Assembly (NCBI RefSeq): GCF_009208565.1
Contig: NZ_WFLK01000022.1
Location: 1 to 52,124, forward strand
Source of the DNA: Janthinobacterium aquaticum
Lineage (GTDB): Bacteria > Pseudomonadota > Gammaproteobacteria > Burkholderiales > Burkholderiaceae_D
Length of the DNA stretch: 52,124 bases
Reading direction: 5' to 3'
The notes under the pieces: model-generated
Seen by the model: only the letters and a program-made list of their open reading frames with translations
Database searches by the model: none
What the model was told of the DNA's origin: nothing
Position numbers and translations under genes: made by a program
Shown: positions 35,285-43,589 of the stretch, in pieces
Layout of the letters: every line of letters starts with the position of its first letter
Position numbering within the stretch: position 1 is the stretch's first letter

Positions 35285-36157
35285 TCAAGCATAATCGGCA
35301 TCAAGCTCCGAGCCCGCATAATTTTCCAGCTCTTCAAACAGCTTTTTCATGCTGGTGCGGGTGAGGATTTTATGCACGATGGTGCCGCCGCGGCGGTAGA
35401 TGGCCAGGCGTTCTTCCAGCACCGGGTGGTGCTGCACCGGCACCTTGGCCAGCAGCGCGGCCCAGCCTTCTTCAAAGTCGGGCTTGTTCTTGCGCACCGA
35501 GCGCACGAAACGCTCGAACTCCTTCTGCCCCGTGCGCGCCATGATGCGCCCGCCGCCTTCGATGGCAAAGATAATGGCCAGCGCAATCACGCCTTCGGCG
35601 TTCAGGTCGGCGTCGCTGACCGGGCCGTTGTCGTGATGGCGGCGTAGCCAGCTGGCCAGGCGCACCACGGCCTGCACCTGCTTGCGCTGCTGCAGCTGAA
35701 GTGCATACTTTTCAAAGCCAGCCCAGTTCTGGTTCGGATCGGCCTGGCAGATATCGACAAACAGCTCGCGCAGGCGGCGCGCCAGATAGACCGGGTCCTG
35801 GTCGTACTCGCCCACCAGCGCGTCTTCGGGCAGCTGCGACAGCTCCTTGATCAGGCGAAAACCGACTTGGAACGCATGTTCGGCGCCATGCTCGACCAGG
35901 AAGTCCAGCGCCGCATCGTCGCCATCGTGATGCAGCGCATGCTCGAGGCCCAGCGAGACGCAGCCGACCGTCAGGTACAGCGCTTTCTGGATACCGTCGG
36001 CGGTGCGCTCGTTGGTGAACTTCTCGGCCACCATGGCGGTAATGCCGGTCAGCTCGTCAGCCAGGCTCAAGGCGGCGTCCGGGCGCGGGTCGCCCGGCAG
36101 CAGCTTGATGGCGCGCACCAGGCGCGGCAGGTTTTCTACTACGATTGCTGGCAACAT
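35285..36157 (-). CDS. Unrecognised 290-aa protein, last gene of J-domain operon
   Basis: The protein is soluble and predicted mostly helical, with no signal peptide. It starts MLPAIVVENLPRLVRAIKLL behind AAAGGAAAAGC, 20 bp after the previous gene. It has a His-rich short stretch (LEHALHHDGDDAALDFLVEHGAEHAF), a DPNQNWAGFEKYALQLQQRKQ segment and an acidic C-terminus (ELENYAGSELDADYA). I recognise no domain. Operon position behind a J-domain protein suggests that it is a client or partner of the chaperone system, which is inference. Confidence 0.8.
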   Translation of the reverse strand: MLPAIVVENLPRLVRAIKLLPGDPRPDAALSLADELTGITAMVAEKFTNERTADGIQKALYLTVGCVSLGLEHALHHDGDDAALDFLVEHGAEHAFQVGFRLIKELSQLPEDALVGEYDQDPVYLARRLRELFVDICQADPNQNWAGFEKYALQLQQRKQVQAVVRLASWLRRHHDNGPVSDADLNAEGVIALAIIFAIEGGGRIMARTGQKEFERFVRSVRKNKPDFEEGWAALLAKVPVQHHPVLEERLAIYRRGGTIVHKILTRTSMKKLFEELENYAGSELDADYA

Positions 36158-36177
36158 CAGTGTGCTTTTCCTTTCAA

Positions 36178-36975
36178 TCAGGAGAAGATGCCGGTGCCCA
36201 TGCTGCGGCGGGCGCCGGCGCGTGGCGTGCTGCGCGTGCTTGGCACCTGCTTGCGCAGGCGGTACAGCAGTTCCTTGGTGCTACGCTGGAGCATGGTCGG
36301 CTCTTCATCCGGGTCGTCCGAATATTCGGCGTCGGCCAGGTCGGCGCTGTGGCGGAAGTCCGGGAACAGCTCGAACAGCGAACGGTCCCAGCCGTCTTCA
36401 TTGGCCTGCGCCAGTTCCAGCGCCAGCGGTATCACGTCGTTGTCGGAGGTGGTGATACCGGTGACATACGGGCCCTTGATCACGATCTCGCCGGCCAGCT
36501 CCAGGATTTCCTTGGGCGCCATCGAGAACAGAATCGCAAACGCGGTCGCGCCCCAGTCGGTAGCCGAGGCTTCCTGCAGCAGTGCCTGGCGGCGCTCGGC
36601 GTCGTCGGTGGAAAACACCACGCCGTGGATATGCGCAAACAGCGCTTCGGCCACGCGTTCCGGATCGTCCTCGATCTGGTCGTCGCTCCAGGTGGCGGCG
36701 ATATAGGCCAGGCTGTCGGCCCAGGCCTTGGGCGGCACCAGCAGGGTGGCCAGCGACATCTTGCCGCCGTCAAAGCCGGCCAGGTGCAAGGCGGTCACTT
36801 GTGGCGGAATCGCGTTGAGCACTTCCACCACGGCCAGATCACCGTACTGGTCAGCCGCTTCGGCAAACGCTTCTTCGGCGTGGCCCAACGAGCCTGACAG
36901 CACCAGTTCGGTCACCTGTTTGGTCAGTGCTGGCAGATTGCTTTTTGCCGCGCTGTTTTCGTTGTTATCGGCCAT
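36178..36975 (-). CDS. Unrecognised 265-aa protein, third gene of J-domain operon
   Basis: The start at 36975 (MADNNENSAAKSNLPALTKQ) has GGAG 6 bases upstream and lies inside the last codons of the preceding gene (11 bp overlap), which indicates translational coupling. The protein is helical and acidic in the middle, with EEAFAEAADQYGDLAVVEVLN and LADAEYSDDPDEEP, and ends in a basic, Ser/Arg-rich tail (RSTPRAGARRSMGTGIFS). It shows no signal peptide or known domain. Some segments repeat weakly (AxEALFAHIHG, AFAEAADQYG), suggesting an alpha-solenoid fold. Confidence 0.8.
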   Translation of the reverse strand: MADNNENSAAKSNLPALTKQVTELVLSGSLGHAEEAFAEAADQYGDLAVVEVLNAIPPQVTALHLAGFDGGKMSLATLLVPPKAWADSLAYIAATWSDDQIEDDPERVAEALFAHIHGVVFSTDDAERRQALLQEASATDWGATAFAILFSMAPKEILELAGEIVIKGPYVTGITTSDNDVIPLALELAQANEDGWDRSLFELFPDFRHSADLADAEYSDDPDEEPTMLQRSTKELLYRLRKQVPSTRSTPRAGARRSMGTGIFS

Positions 36976-37477
36976 GGTCATCTCCATCCTGGTCAAACAT
37001 CTGGGCAAAATCGTCGGTGGCCTGCTCGTCGTCCATGTCATCGTCGCCGTCGTCATTGGCAGCGAGCTGGTCGAGCGACTGGTCGTCGTCGTCCCACAGG
37101 CGCGGGTGCTTGTGCAGGAAGGCGGTAATGATGGCCTGGCGCGCCAGCTCGGGAAAACTCTCTTCGATGGCGGCGTACATTTTGGCCGCTTCGCCGTCAG
37201 CACAGGAGGCCATGGCAAATACGCGCGCCGGGTCGCCGAATTCATAGTCTTCGGCTTCGGCCAGCAGGCCTTTCGGGTCATTAAAGCTGATCTGGTCGAC
37301 CAGCGCAAAAGCCAGCATATTGACGTCCTCGATGCCGCCGCCGCTCGCGTATTCGCCGACCAGTGCATCGACCATCTGCTTGTAGTTCTTGCGGTTGGGC
37401 GGATCGCCCAGGATGCCTTCGATCTGGCCTTCGAGCTCGCGCGACTGGTACGCGAATTCCGGGTGTACTCTTCTCAT
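36965..37477 (-). CDS. Unrecognised 170-aa acidic protein, second gene of J-domain operon
   Basis: The protein begins MRRVHPEFAYQSRELEGQIE behind GGAAAG. It has a helical body with ALVGEYASGGGIEDVNMLAF and a very acidic C-terminus (DDDDQSLDQLAANDDGDDDM continuing to DDFAQMFDQDGDDHGR). It has no signal peptide. The stop overlaps the next start by 11 bp. The J-domain gene lies 70 bp upstream. I do not recognise the family. Confidence 0.8.
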   Translation of the reverse strand: MRRVHPEFAYQSRELEGQIEGILGDPPNRKNYKQMVDALVGEYASGGGIEDVNMLAFALVDQISFNDPKGLLAEAEDYEFGDPARVFAMASCADGEAAKMYAAIEESFPELARQAIITAFLHKHPRLWDDDDQSLDQLAANDDGDDDMDDEQATDDFAQMFDQDGDDHGR

Positions 37478-37547
37478 GGTGTGCTTTCCAATATCATGCG
37501 CGGCGCCGCTCGTGACGGCGCCGTTGTTGTTGTTTTTCAGTGCGGTG

Positions 37548-37841
37548 TCAGTCGGCCGGCAGCACCGTGCCGTGCAGGCGGAACACGCCGCTCCACAGGG
37601 CGTAGGCTTCCGCTTCCGGATCGATGATGATGCGGTGGTTGACGCTCTGGTCGTACTCGGCGCGCTTGGCCGGGTCGGCCAGGATTTCATAGGCCTTGGT
37701 CACGCTCTTGAAGCGCGCCTCGGCGCCGGGCGCCTGGTTGCGGTCGGGATGAAAGCGCATCGCCAGCGAGCGGTAAACCTTCTTGATCTCGTCGTCACTG
37801 GCATTGGGCGCGACACCGAGGACGTTATATAAATTTTCCAT
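37548..37841 (-). CDS. Mini J-domain protein, 97 aa
   Basis: Residues 1-66 form a complete J domain: [20 protein letters not shown], the HPD tripeptide at 31-33 (RFHPDRN), and [16 protein letters not shown]. The remaining 30 residues are not a DnaJ zinc-finger or substrate domain, so this is a stand-alone J protein that would stimulate a Hsp70 (DnaK) ATPase. The start at 37841 ([10 protein letters not shown]) follows GGAGC. It heads a four-gene unit with three unrecognised proteins, which are the likely clients or partners. Confidence 0.92.
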   Translation of the reverse strand: MENLYNVLGVAPNASDDEIKKVYRSLAMRFHPDRNQAPGAEARFKSVTKAYEILADPAKRAEYDQSVNHRIIIDPEAEAYALWSGVFRLHGTVLPAD

Positions 37842-38003
37842 ACGAAGCTCCGGGGTCACGGTTTCTTTTTAAACAAAGGCGAATTATCCTATAGAACGGC
37901 CGCCAAGTCGCTTGCAGGCTTCAATATAGGGGCGAATCGCCACCAACCAAGTGCGTGCGGTACGGTAAAATGCCTTTTACTGTCACTCTTCCAGCATTGA
38001 TCA

Positions 38004-39776
38004 ATGAGCAACGATAAACATCCTGCCACAGCCGCGCCGGCGCTGGCGCCCAATTTCTTGCGTAACATCATCGAAGCCGACCTGGCATCCGGCGCCCATG
38101 TGCGCCCGGGCCTGCCACAGGTGATTACCCGTTTTCCGCCCGAGCCGAACGGCTACCTGCACGTTGGCCACGCCAAGTCGATCTGCGTCAACTTCGGCCT
38201 GGCGCGCGACTACCAGGGCCAGTGCAACCTGCGCTTTGACGATACCAATCCGGCCAAGGAAGAGCAGGAATACGTCGACACCATCATGGACAGCGTGAAA
38301 TGGCTGGGCTTTGACTGGGAAAGCAAAACCGCCAACGGCGAACAGAATAATCTGCACTACGCCAGTGATTACTTCGACCAGCTCTACGAGATGGCCGAAT
38401 ACCTGATCACGGCCGGCTACGCCTATGTCGACAGCCAGAGCGCCGAGGAAATGGCCGCCAACCGCGGCAACTTCGGCCAGGCCGGCAAGAATTCGCCTTA
38501 CCGCGACCGTCCGCGCGAAGAATCGCTGGCGCTGTTCCGCGCCATGAAGGCCGGCCAGTTCAAGGACGGCGAGCATATTCTGCGCGCGAAAATCAGCGAA
38601 GACGCCATGAGTTCGCCGAACATGAACCTGCGCGATCCGGCCATCTACCGTATCCGCCATGCGCACCATCACCGCACGGGCGACGCCTGGTGCATCTATC
38701 CGATGTACGACTACACGCATCCGATTTCGGACGCGCTGGAAAACATCACCCATTCGATCTGCACGCTGGAATTCCAGGATCACCGCCCGTTCTACGACTG
38801 GCTGCTTGACACCTTGTCCGCCGGTGGCTTCTTTGCCCGTCCGGTGCCGCATCAGTACGAATTCTCGCGCCTGAACCTGACCTATATCGTCACCAGCAAG
38901 CGCAAGCTTCGCCAGATGGTCGAAGAAGGCATCGTTGACGGCTGGGACGATCCACGCATGCCAACTTTGGTGGGCATGCGCCGCCGCGGCTATACGCCGG
39001 AAGCGATCCAGCTGATGGCCGAGCGTACCGGCGTGACCAAGTCCGACGGCTGGATCGACTACAGCGTGCTTGAAGGCTGTCTGCGCGAAGACCTGGACCC
39101 AAAAGCACCACGCTCGGTAGCCGTGCTGCGTCCGTTGAAACTGATTATCGACAACTTCCCCGAAGGCGAAAGCGTCGAGTGCACGGCGCCCGTGCATCCG
39201 CACTTCCCCGAGCGCGGCCTGCGCACCTTCCCGATCTCGCGCGAGCTGTGGATCGAGGAAGACGACTTCATGGAAGTGCCAAACAAGGGCTACTTCCGCC
39301 TGTATCCGCCGGCCGGCGACAAGCCGGGCAGCCGCGTGCGCCTGCGCTACGGTTATGTAGTCGAGTGCACCGGTTTCGACAAGGATGAAAACGGCAAGGT
39401 CATCGCCGTCCATTGCACCTACTTCCCGGACAGCAAATCGGGCACCGAAGGCAGCGCCAACTACAAGGTCAAGGGCAATATGCACTGGGTCAGCGCGCCG
39501 ACCGCGATTGCCGCCGAAGTGCGTCTGTACGACCGCCTGTTTACCGATCCGCAGCCGGATGCCGGCGGCAAGGACTTCAAGCTGGCGCTCAATCCGCTGG
39601 CCAAGGAAGTGGTACAGGCCTGGCTGGAGCCGGGCGCCGAGAACGCCGTGGCCGAGCAGCGCTTCCAGTTCGAGCGCCACGGCTATTTCGTTGCCGACCG
39701 CGTCGACAGCACCCCAGGCAAGCCGGTGTTCAACCGTATCGTCACGCTGAAAGACAGCTGGCAGCCAGCCAAGTAA
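38004..39776 (+). CDS. glnS: Glutaminyl-tRNA synthetase
   Basis: The 590-residue class I synthetase has the HIGH-like motif in PPEPNGYLHVGHAKSICVNF and the KMSKS-like motif in YIVTSKRKLRQMVEEG. The two C-terminal beta-barrels for the anticodon end in GKPVFNRIVTLKDSWQPAK. It charges tRNA-Gln. The ATG at 38004 begins MSNDKHPATAAPALAPNFLR, a normal betaproteobacterial GlnRS N-terminus. It is divergent from the J-domain operon with about 160 bp between and is followed by a strong terminator. Confidence 0.98.
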   Translation: MSNDKHPATAAPALAPNFLRNIIEADLASGAHVRPGLPQVITRFPPEPNGYLHVGHAKSICVNFGLARDYQGQCNLRFDDTNPAKEEQEYVDTIMDSVKWLGFDWESKTANGEQNNLHYASDYFDQLYEMAEYLITAGYAYVDSQSAEEMAANRGNFGQAGKNSPYRDRPREESLALFRAMKAGQFKDGEHILRAKISEDAMSSPNMNLRDPAIYRIRHAHHHRTGDAWCIYPMYDYTHPISDALENITHSICTLEFQDHRPFYDWLLDTLSAGGFFARPVPHQYEFSRLNLTYIVTSKRKLRQMVEEGIVDGWDDPRMPTLVGMRRRGYTPEAIQLMAERTGVTKSDGWIDYSVLEGCLREDLDPKAPRSVAVLRPLKLIIDNFPEGESVECTAPVHPHFPERGLRTFPISRELWIEEDDFMEVPNKGYFRLYPPAGDKPGSRVRLRYGYVVECTGFDKDENGKVIAVHCTYFPDSKSGTEGSANYKVKGNMHWVSAPTAIAAEVRLYDRLFTDPQPDAGGKDFKLALNPLAKEVVQAWLEPGAENAVAEQRFQFERHGYFVADRVDSTPGKPVFNRIVTLKDSWQPAK

Positions 39777-39800
39777 TTGGCGCCAGTTTGATGCATCACA

Positions 39801-39826
39801 AAAAAACCGCTGCGGCGGTTTTTTTT
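39801..39826 (+). terminator. Rho-independent terminator of glnS
   Basis: ACCGC and GCGGT flank a TGCG loop, with A-run upstream and eight T downstream (39819-39826), 25-50 bp past the glnS stop. Confidence 0.92.
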
Positions 39827-39870
39827 CGTTGTTTCAACGAAAGTTATTTGCAGCTAGGAAATATTGCTGG

Positions 39871-39899
39871 TTGACTATAATGACGCCTATTTGTATAGT
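39871..39899 (+). promoter_or_regulatory. Promoter of the CHASE kinase gene
   Basis: TTGACT (39871-39876) and TATAGT (39894-39899) are exactly 17 bp apart, 84 bp before the start codon. A TATAAT overlaps the -35. Confidence 0.65.
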
Positions 39900-39982
39900 A
39901 GCTTGATACTAATCATTGCATTTTCGATAGCTTTAGCATTTTACCGGGCTGCCCGTACCGGGTAGCGTCCGATTCCTTTTTG

Positions 39983-41824
39983 ATGCGGATAGCCATGGCT
40001 GCTTTGCCCGGCGAGACCCAGCGCTTGCATCAGAAGCGCCCGTTGTGGCTGCTCAGCAGCGTTCTGTCGCTGTGTATCGGGCTGCTGTGCTATATGGTCG
40101 CCTCGCGTTCGGTCGAAGCCGAGGCCGACGCGCTGTTCAGCAACCTGGCCGACAGCACGCGCCAGAATATCGCCAACCATATCAAGTCCTACACCGATCT
40201 GCTGCGCGGCGCGGCCAGCCTGTTTCGCGCCAGCGACGAAGTAAGCCGCAAGCAATTCCAGCGCTATGTGCAGCACCTGAATTTGCAACAAAACTTTCCG
40301 GGCGTGATGAATCTCAACTACGCCCAGGCTGTCAGCGAAACACAGCGCCCGGCATTCGAAGCGGCCATGCGACAACGTTATCCGGCCGGCAGCGATGGCT
40401 ACCCGGCCTTTGCCATCGATCCACCGCTCTCGCCAGGCGCGCGCTCCGAGTACGCGGTATTGGTGTATATCGAGCCGATTGCCAGCGCGCCGGAAAAGTT
40501 CGGCCACGATATCGCCATCCGTCCTGCCGTCGCCGCCGCCCTCGCCCATGCGCGCGACAGCAACACCATCTGCAATTCCGGCCTGGCCGTGCCCATGCCG
40601 GGCCGGCCGCAACTGACGGGCATGTCCGTGCGCCTGCCGGTCTACCGCAACGACCTGCCGACAGGCACCGTGCAGCAGCGGCGCGACGCCTTTCTGGGTA
40701 CGGTGGGCATCGGCTTCGACCTGGCGCTGATGGCGCGCAGCGTGCTGGCAGAAATGCCGATAAACAATGTCCGCCTGACCTTGTTTGATATTGGCACCCT
40801 CTCCCGCCAGCCACTGCAGCTACCCAGGGACGCCAGCCCCTTGTTTGACAGCGTCCCCGGTGGCGCCAAAGCGCCGTGGTGGCAGCCTGCACAATCGAAC
40901 CGCCACCTGTCGAGCACCATGCTGATCGATTACAACGGGCGCGTCTGGCAAGCGCTGTTCAGCGTGCGCAAAAGCGACCTGTACACGCGACTCGATCTGT
41001 TCCTGCCCTGGCTGGCGCTGCTGGTCGGCTTTGGCGTGAGCATGCTGCTCTACACCCTGTTTCACACGCTGTCGTCATCGCGCTGGCGGGCGGTGGACAT
41101 GGCCAACGCCATGACCGAGGAATTGCGCGCCAGCCAGTTGCGCCTGCAGTCGTCGCACCAGAAGCTGCGCCGCCTGGCCGCCCATGCCGATCACATCAAG
41201 GAAGAGGAGCGCAAACGCATCGCGCGCGAGATCCACGACGACCTGGGCCAGAACCTGCTGGCGCTGCGCATCGATACCGACATGCTGGCCTCGCGCACCG
41301 AACACAGCCATCCGCGCCTGCACGCGCGCGCACGCGCCACGCTGGCGCAGATCGACACCACCATCAGAAGCGTGCGCCAGATTATCAACGACCTGCGCCC
41401 CACCGTGCTCGACCTGGGCCTCAATGCCGCCGTCGAATGGCAGGCCGCGCAGTTCCGCCAGCGTACCAGCATCGCCTGCGTGGTGTCGGAAAACCATGAC
41501 GACATCGAACTGAGCGACCAGTGCGCCACGGCGCTGTTTCGCATCCTGCAGGAGTCGCTCAGCAATATTTCACAGCATGCCAACGCCACCGGCGTCCATA
41601 TTGAGCTGGAAAAGTCGCGCGACAGCATCGCGCTTACCGTCAGCGACAACGGCGTGGGCGCCGCCATCGAAGGGCGCAACCAGCCGGGCTCGTTCGGCCT
41701 GGTCGGCATCGAAGAGCGCATCAAGCTGCTGGGCGGCACTTTCCATATCGACAGCAGCCCTGGCGCCGGCATGCGCGTGCATGTCAGCGTGCCGCTGGCG
41801 GCCGACGCCAGCCGTTACGCCTGA
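39983..41824 (+). CDS. Orphan CHASE-domain sensor histidine kinase (NarX-like core)
   Basis: The roughly 613-residue protein has a membrane helix at about 22-42, a periplasmic CHASE domain (residues about 75-290, with NFPGVMNLNYAQAV, ending near SSTMLIDYNGRVW) and a second helix near 340-363. A coiled coil leads to a HisKA_3 core (EEERKRIAREIHDDLGQNLL, His near 418), then the HATPase N and G boxes (ILQESLSNISQHA, DNGVGA). This is a NarL-partner type of kinase, but no response regulator is adjacent. ATG at 39983 or 39995 could be the start; the latter has GGAT upstream. Confidence 0.9.
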   Translation: MRIAMAALPGETQRLHQKRPLWLLSSVLSLCIGLLCYMVASRSVEAEADALFSNLADSTRQNIANHIKSYTDLLRGAASLFRASDEVSRKQFQRYVQHLNLQQNFPGVMNLNYAQAVSETQRPAFEAAMRQRYPAGSDGYPAFAIDPPLSPGARSEYAVLVYIEPIASAPEKFGHDIAIRPAVAAALAHARDSNTICNSGLAVPMPGRPQLTGMSVRLPVYRNDLPTGTVQQRRDAFLGTVGIGFDLALMARSVLAEMPINNVRLTLFDIGTLSRQPLQLPRDASPLFDSVPGGAKAPWWQPAQSNRHLSSTMLIDYNGRVWQALFSVRKSDLYTRLDLFLPWLALLVGFGVSMLLYTLFHTLSSSRWRAVDMANAMTEELRASQLRLQSSHQKLRRLAAHADHIKEEERKRIAREIHDDLGQNLLALRIDTDMLASRTEHSHPRLHARARATLAQIDTTIRSVRQIINDLRPTVLDLGLNAAVEWQAAQFRQRTSIACVVSENHDDIELSDQCATALFRILQESLSNISQHANATGVHIELEKSRDSIALTVSDNGVGAAIEGRNQPGSFGLVGIEERIKLLGGTFHIDSSPGAGMRVHVSVPLAADASRYA

Positions 41825-42014
41825 AGCCTGCTCAAGTGAACTGAACTGACAAAGTCGGTTACAGCCGGACACAGCTTGTCTATTGACGAATAAGATGCAA
41901 TATTGATGCACATCAATTCCAGTTCACAGGAGCTTGTCACCAGCCAGCAGCCAGCCTTCTTCCCAGCCTCTACCAGCGTAGTTTTTTCCAGTCACATTTT
42001 CTCTAAGGATAGTC

Positions 42015-42827
42015 ATGGATACGAACGTGCGTTTCAAAGCAATCGATGAATTGGACCTCGACGCCATCAAGGTCAAGCTGATGCACCAGGAGTCGGGCGA
42101 AGGATGGAGCCTGGAAAAGGCCAATGCGGTGGAATTCGAATATCGGCGCTTCCTGATCCTGATGAAGCAGTTTCCCCAGGAGGAAACGGCACCGCTGATG
42201 GATGTCGATACCTTCTGGCACTATCACATTCTCGACACCATGAAGTACGCGCAGGATTGCCAGCAGATTTTCGGCTACTTCCTGCACCATTTCCCCTATC
42301 TGGGCCTGCGCGGCGAGGACGACGAGGCGGCGCACCAGCGCGTGGGCGAGCGCATGAAGCAGCTGTATGAACAGACGTTTGGCGAAGATTATCTGCGTCC
42401 GGGCCGCGGCGAGGCCGCCGCCTTTTCGGGACAGGTGGCGCAGGCAGGCCAGACGGCGTTTTCCGGCATGGTTGCCCAGACAGCGTTTTCGGGACAAGTG
42501 GCCAAGACAGCCTTCTCGGGCCAGGTAGCGACAGCGTTCTCGGGCCAGGTCGCCAAAACGGCGTTTTCGGGCCAGGTGGCCAAGGTCGCGTTTTCCGGCC
42601 AGGTCGCCAAACAGGTCGCCTTCTCGGGCCAGGTGCCGCAGGTCGCGTTTTCGGGAATGGTCGCGCAGAAAGCGCAGGGGGCTGACACAGCGTTTTCGGG
42701 CCAGGTGCCGCAGGTGGCGTTTTCAGGCATGGTATCGCAGCCGGTGCCGATGGCCTCTTCCTTGCCGGAAGGCAGCATCAAGCAGCTGTATGCTTCGCGT
42801 CCGTCCTTGCCTGGCCAGACCAGCTGA
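42015..42827 (+). CDS. GRDP-like protein with eleven AFSG(Q/M)V repeats
   Basis: Residues 1-128 form a globular part with WSLEKANAVEFEYRRFLIL and the segment DVDTFWHYHILDTMKYAQDC followed by FGYFLHHFPYLGL, a pattern like the glycine-rich domain protein (GRDP/DUF1399-like) family. From residue 136 to 240 the motif AFSGQV or AFSGMV occurs 11 times, starting at residues 136, 148, 157, 166, 174, 183, 192, 202, 211, 226 and 235, mostly 9 apart. Linkers are AKT, AQT or PQV. The short tail (residues 241-270) contains KQLYASRPSLPGQTS. There is no signal peptide. Copies differ at synonymous codon positions. Function unknown. Confidence 0.85.
   Translation: MDTNVRFKAIDELDLDAIKVKLMHQESGEGWSLEKANAVEFEYRRFLILMKQFPQEETAPLMDVDTFWHYHILDTMKYAQDCQQIFGYFLHHFPYLGLRGEDDEAAHQRVGERMKQLYEQTFGEDYLRPGRGEAAAFSGQVAQAGQTAFSGMVAQTAFSGQVAKTAFSGQVATAFSGQVAKTAFSGQVAKVAFSGQVAKQVAFSGQVPQVAFSGMVAQKAQGADTAFSGQVPQVAFSGMVSQPVPMASSLPEGSIKQLYASRPSLPGQTS
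42417..42740 (+). repeat. In-gene tandem repeat array coding for AFSG(Q/M)V
   Basis: Eleven in-frame units of about 27 bp centre on TTTTCGGGCCAGGT-like words. The FSG codons vary (TTTTCGGGA, TTTTCCGGC, TTCTCGGGC, TTTTCAGGC), while the encoded peptide stays the same. This is a minisatellite-like array under protein-level constraint. Confidence 0.9.
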
Positions 42828-42927
42828 ACGTGGCGGAAAGGCAGCTCAAGGCGATGCAGGCTACCGCACGCGGCAAGCCGGGTAAAACCAGAATGGCAGC
42901 TCTCAGTTTGCCATCTGTCGCTGACTC

Positions 42928-43167
42928 TTAGGCAGCCATCATTTCGCGCAGTTCGCGGATGCTGAAATCGCTGATTTCATGCATGCGGATCAGGATCGTG
43001 GCGCCGATCGGCAAGGTGTTGTGACGAATCTTGCTGATGACAGGCGGCGCCACTTCCAGCGCGCGCGACAGGGCTGCATCGTTTTTCAGTTGCAGCTTGT
43101 CGATAATGGCGTCCAGGACGCGGTTCGGGTTGTAAGTTGGCAGCGAGGTAATCTGTTTGAGAGACAT
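42928..43167 (-). CDS. Small helix-turn-helix (XRE-like) protein, 79 aa
   Basis: The protein MSLKQITSLPTYNPNRVLDA continues with LKNDAALSRALEVAPPVISK, which reads as a helix-turn-helix of the Cro/XRE type (ALSRALEVAPPVISKIR), and ends in SIRELREMMAA. Its length fits a single-domain DNA-binding protein. ATG at 43167 was preferred over a TTG two codons upstream; no strong ribosome-binding site is visible. It converges with the AFSG-repeat gene at 100 bp. AT-rich DNA with inverted repeats lies upstream, suggesting self-regulation. Confidence 0.78.
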   Translation of the reverse strand: MSLKQITSLPTYNPNRVLDAIIDKLQLKNDAALSRALEVAPPVISKIRHNTLPIGATILIRMHEISDFSIRELREMMAA

Positions 43168-43589
43168 AATCAAAAATCCGTACTAAAGGCAATATTACAA
43201 ATAAGGTCAAAGCTGACGTGTTTGCAATAAAGCAGGGTAGACACACTAAAAAGCGCCATTGCTTATGCGGCCTTTTAGCCTAAAAGCAATATAATACACT
43301 TTATTGTTAGCTTTTGCTTAACTTGAAGCAAATTTGTGACAATTGAAGAGAATTTTCGCACTTGGAATGTGCTAAAGGATAACTCAAAATGCCAAAGTTT
43401 GCTGCATGCCATACGATTTGCTGCAGTGGCGGGGTATGGGAGAAAGATCACGGCGAGTGCGTGACAAAGCGAAGCATGCAGCCGAAGCATGCAGGAAGTT
43501 TGATTGTTGCTTAATCACAACAACATATCAGCAGGAATGGCGATGCCGGCGCGTTGCCAGCATCGTCGGATCGACAAATCAGCGAGCAG
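43168..43589. promoter_or_regulatory. AT-rich gene-free spacer with inverted repeats
   Basis: No convincing gene is present. On the minus strand TATTAT (43291-43296) may be the -10 of the XRE-like gene. CTTTTAG-C-CTAAAAG is a perfect 7+1+7 palindrome at 43272-43286, just downstream of it. TTTGCTT-AACTTG-AAGCAAA is a 7+6+7 inverted repeat at 43313-43332, upstream. A 13-bp tandem duplication (CGAAGCATGCAG plus one base) occupies 43470-43495. The part from 43230 to 43400 is clearly richer in A and T than the flanking genes. Confidence 0.6.

Noticed and set aside
38001..39680. A 559-codon frame opposite glnS
   Set aside because: Antisense shadow of a complete GlnRS gene.
42417..42740. Considered whether the periodic DNA is a CRISPR array
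   Set aside because: The repeats are in frame, about 27 bp with almost no spacers, and code for a conserved peptide; no cas genes are near.
43275..43490. A 71-codon frame in the AT-rich spacer
   Set aside because: No ribosome-binding site, Ser/Phe-rich random-looking product, and it covers the inverted repeats that look regulatory.
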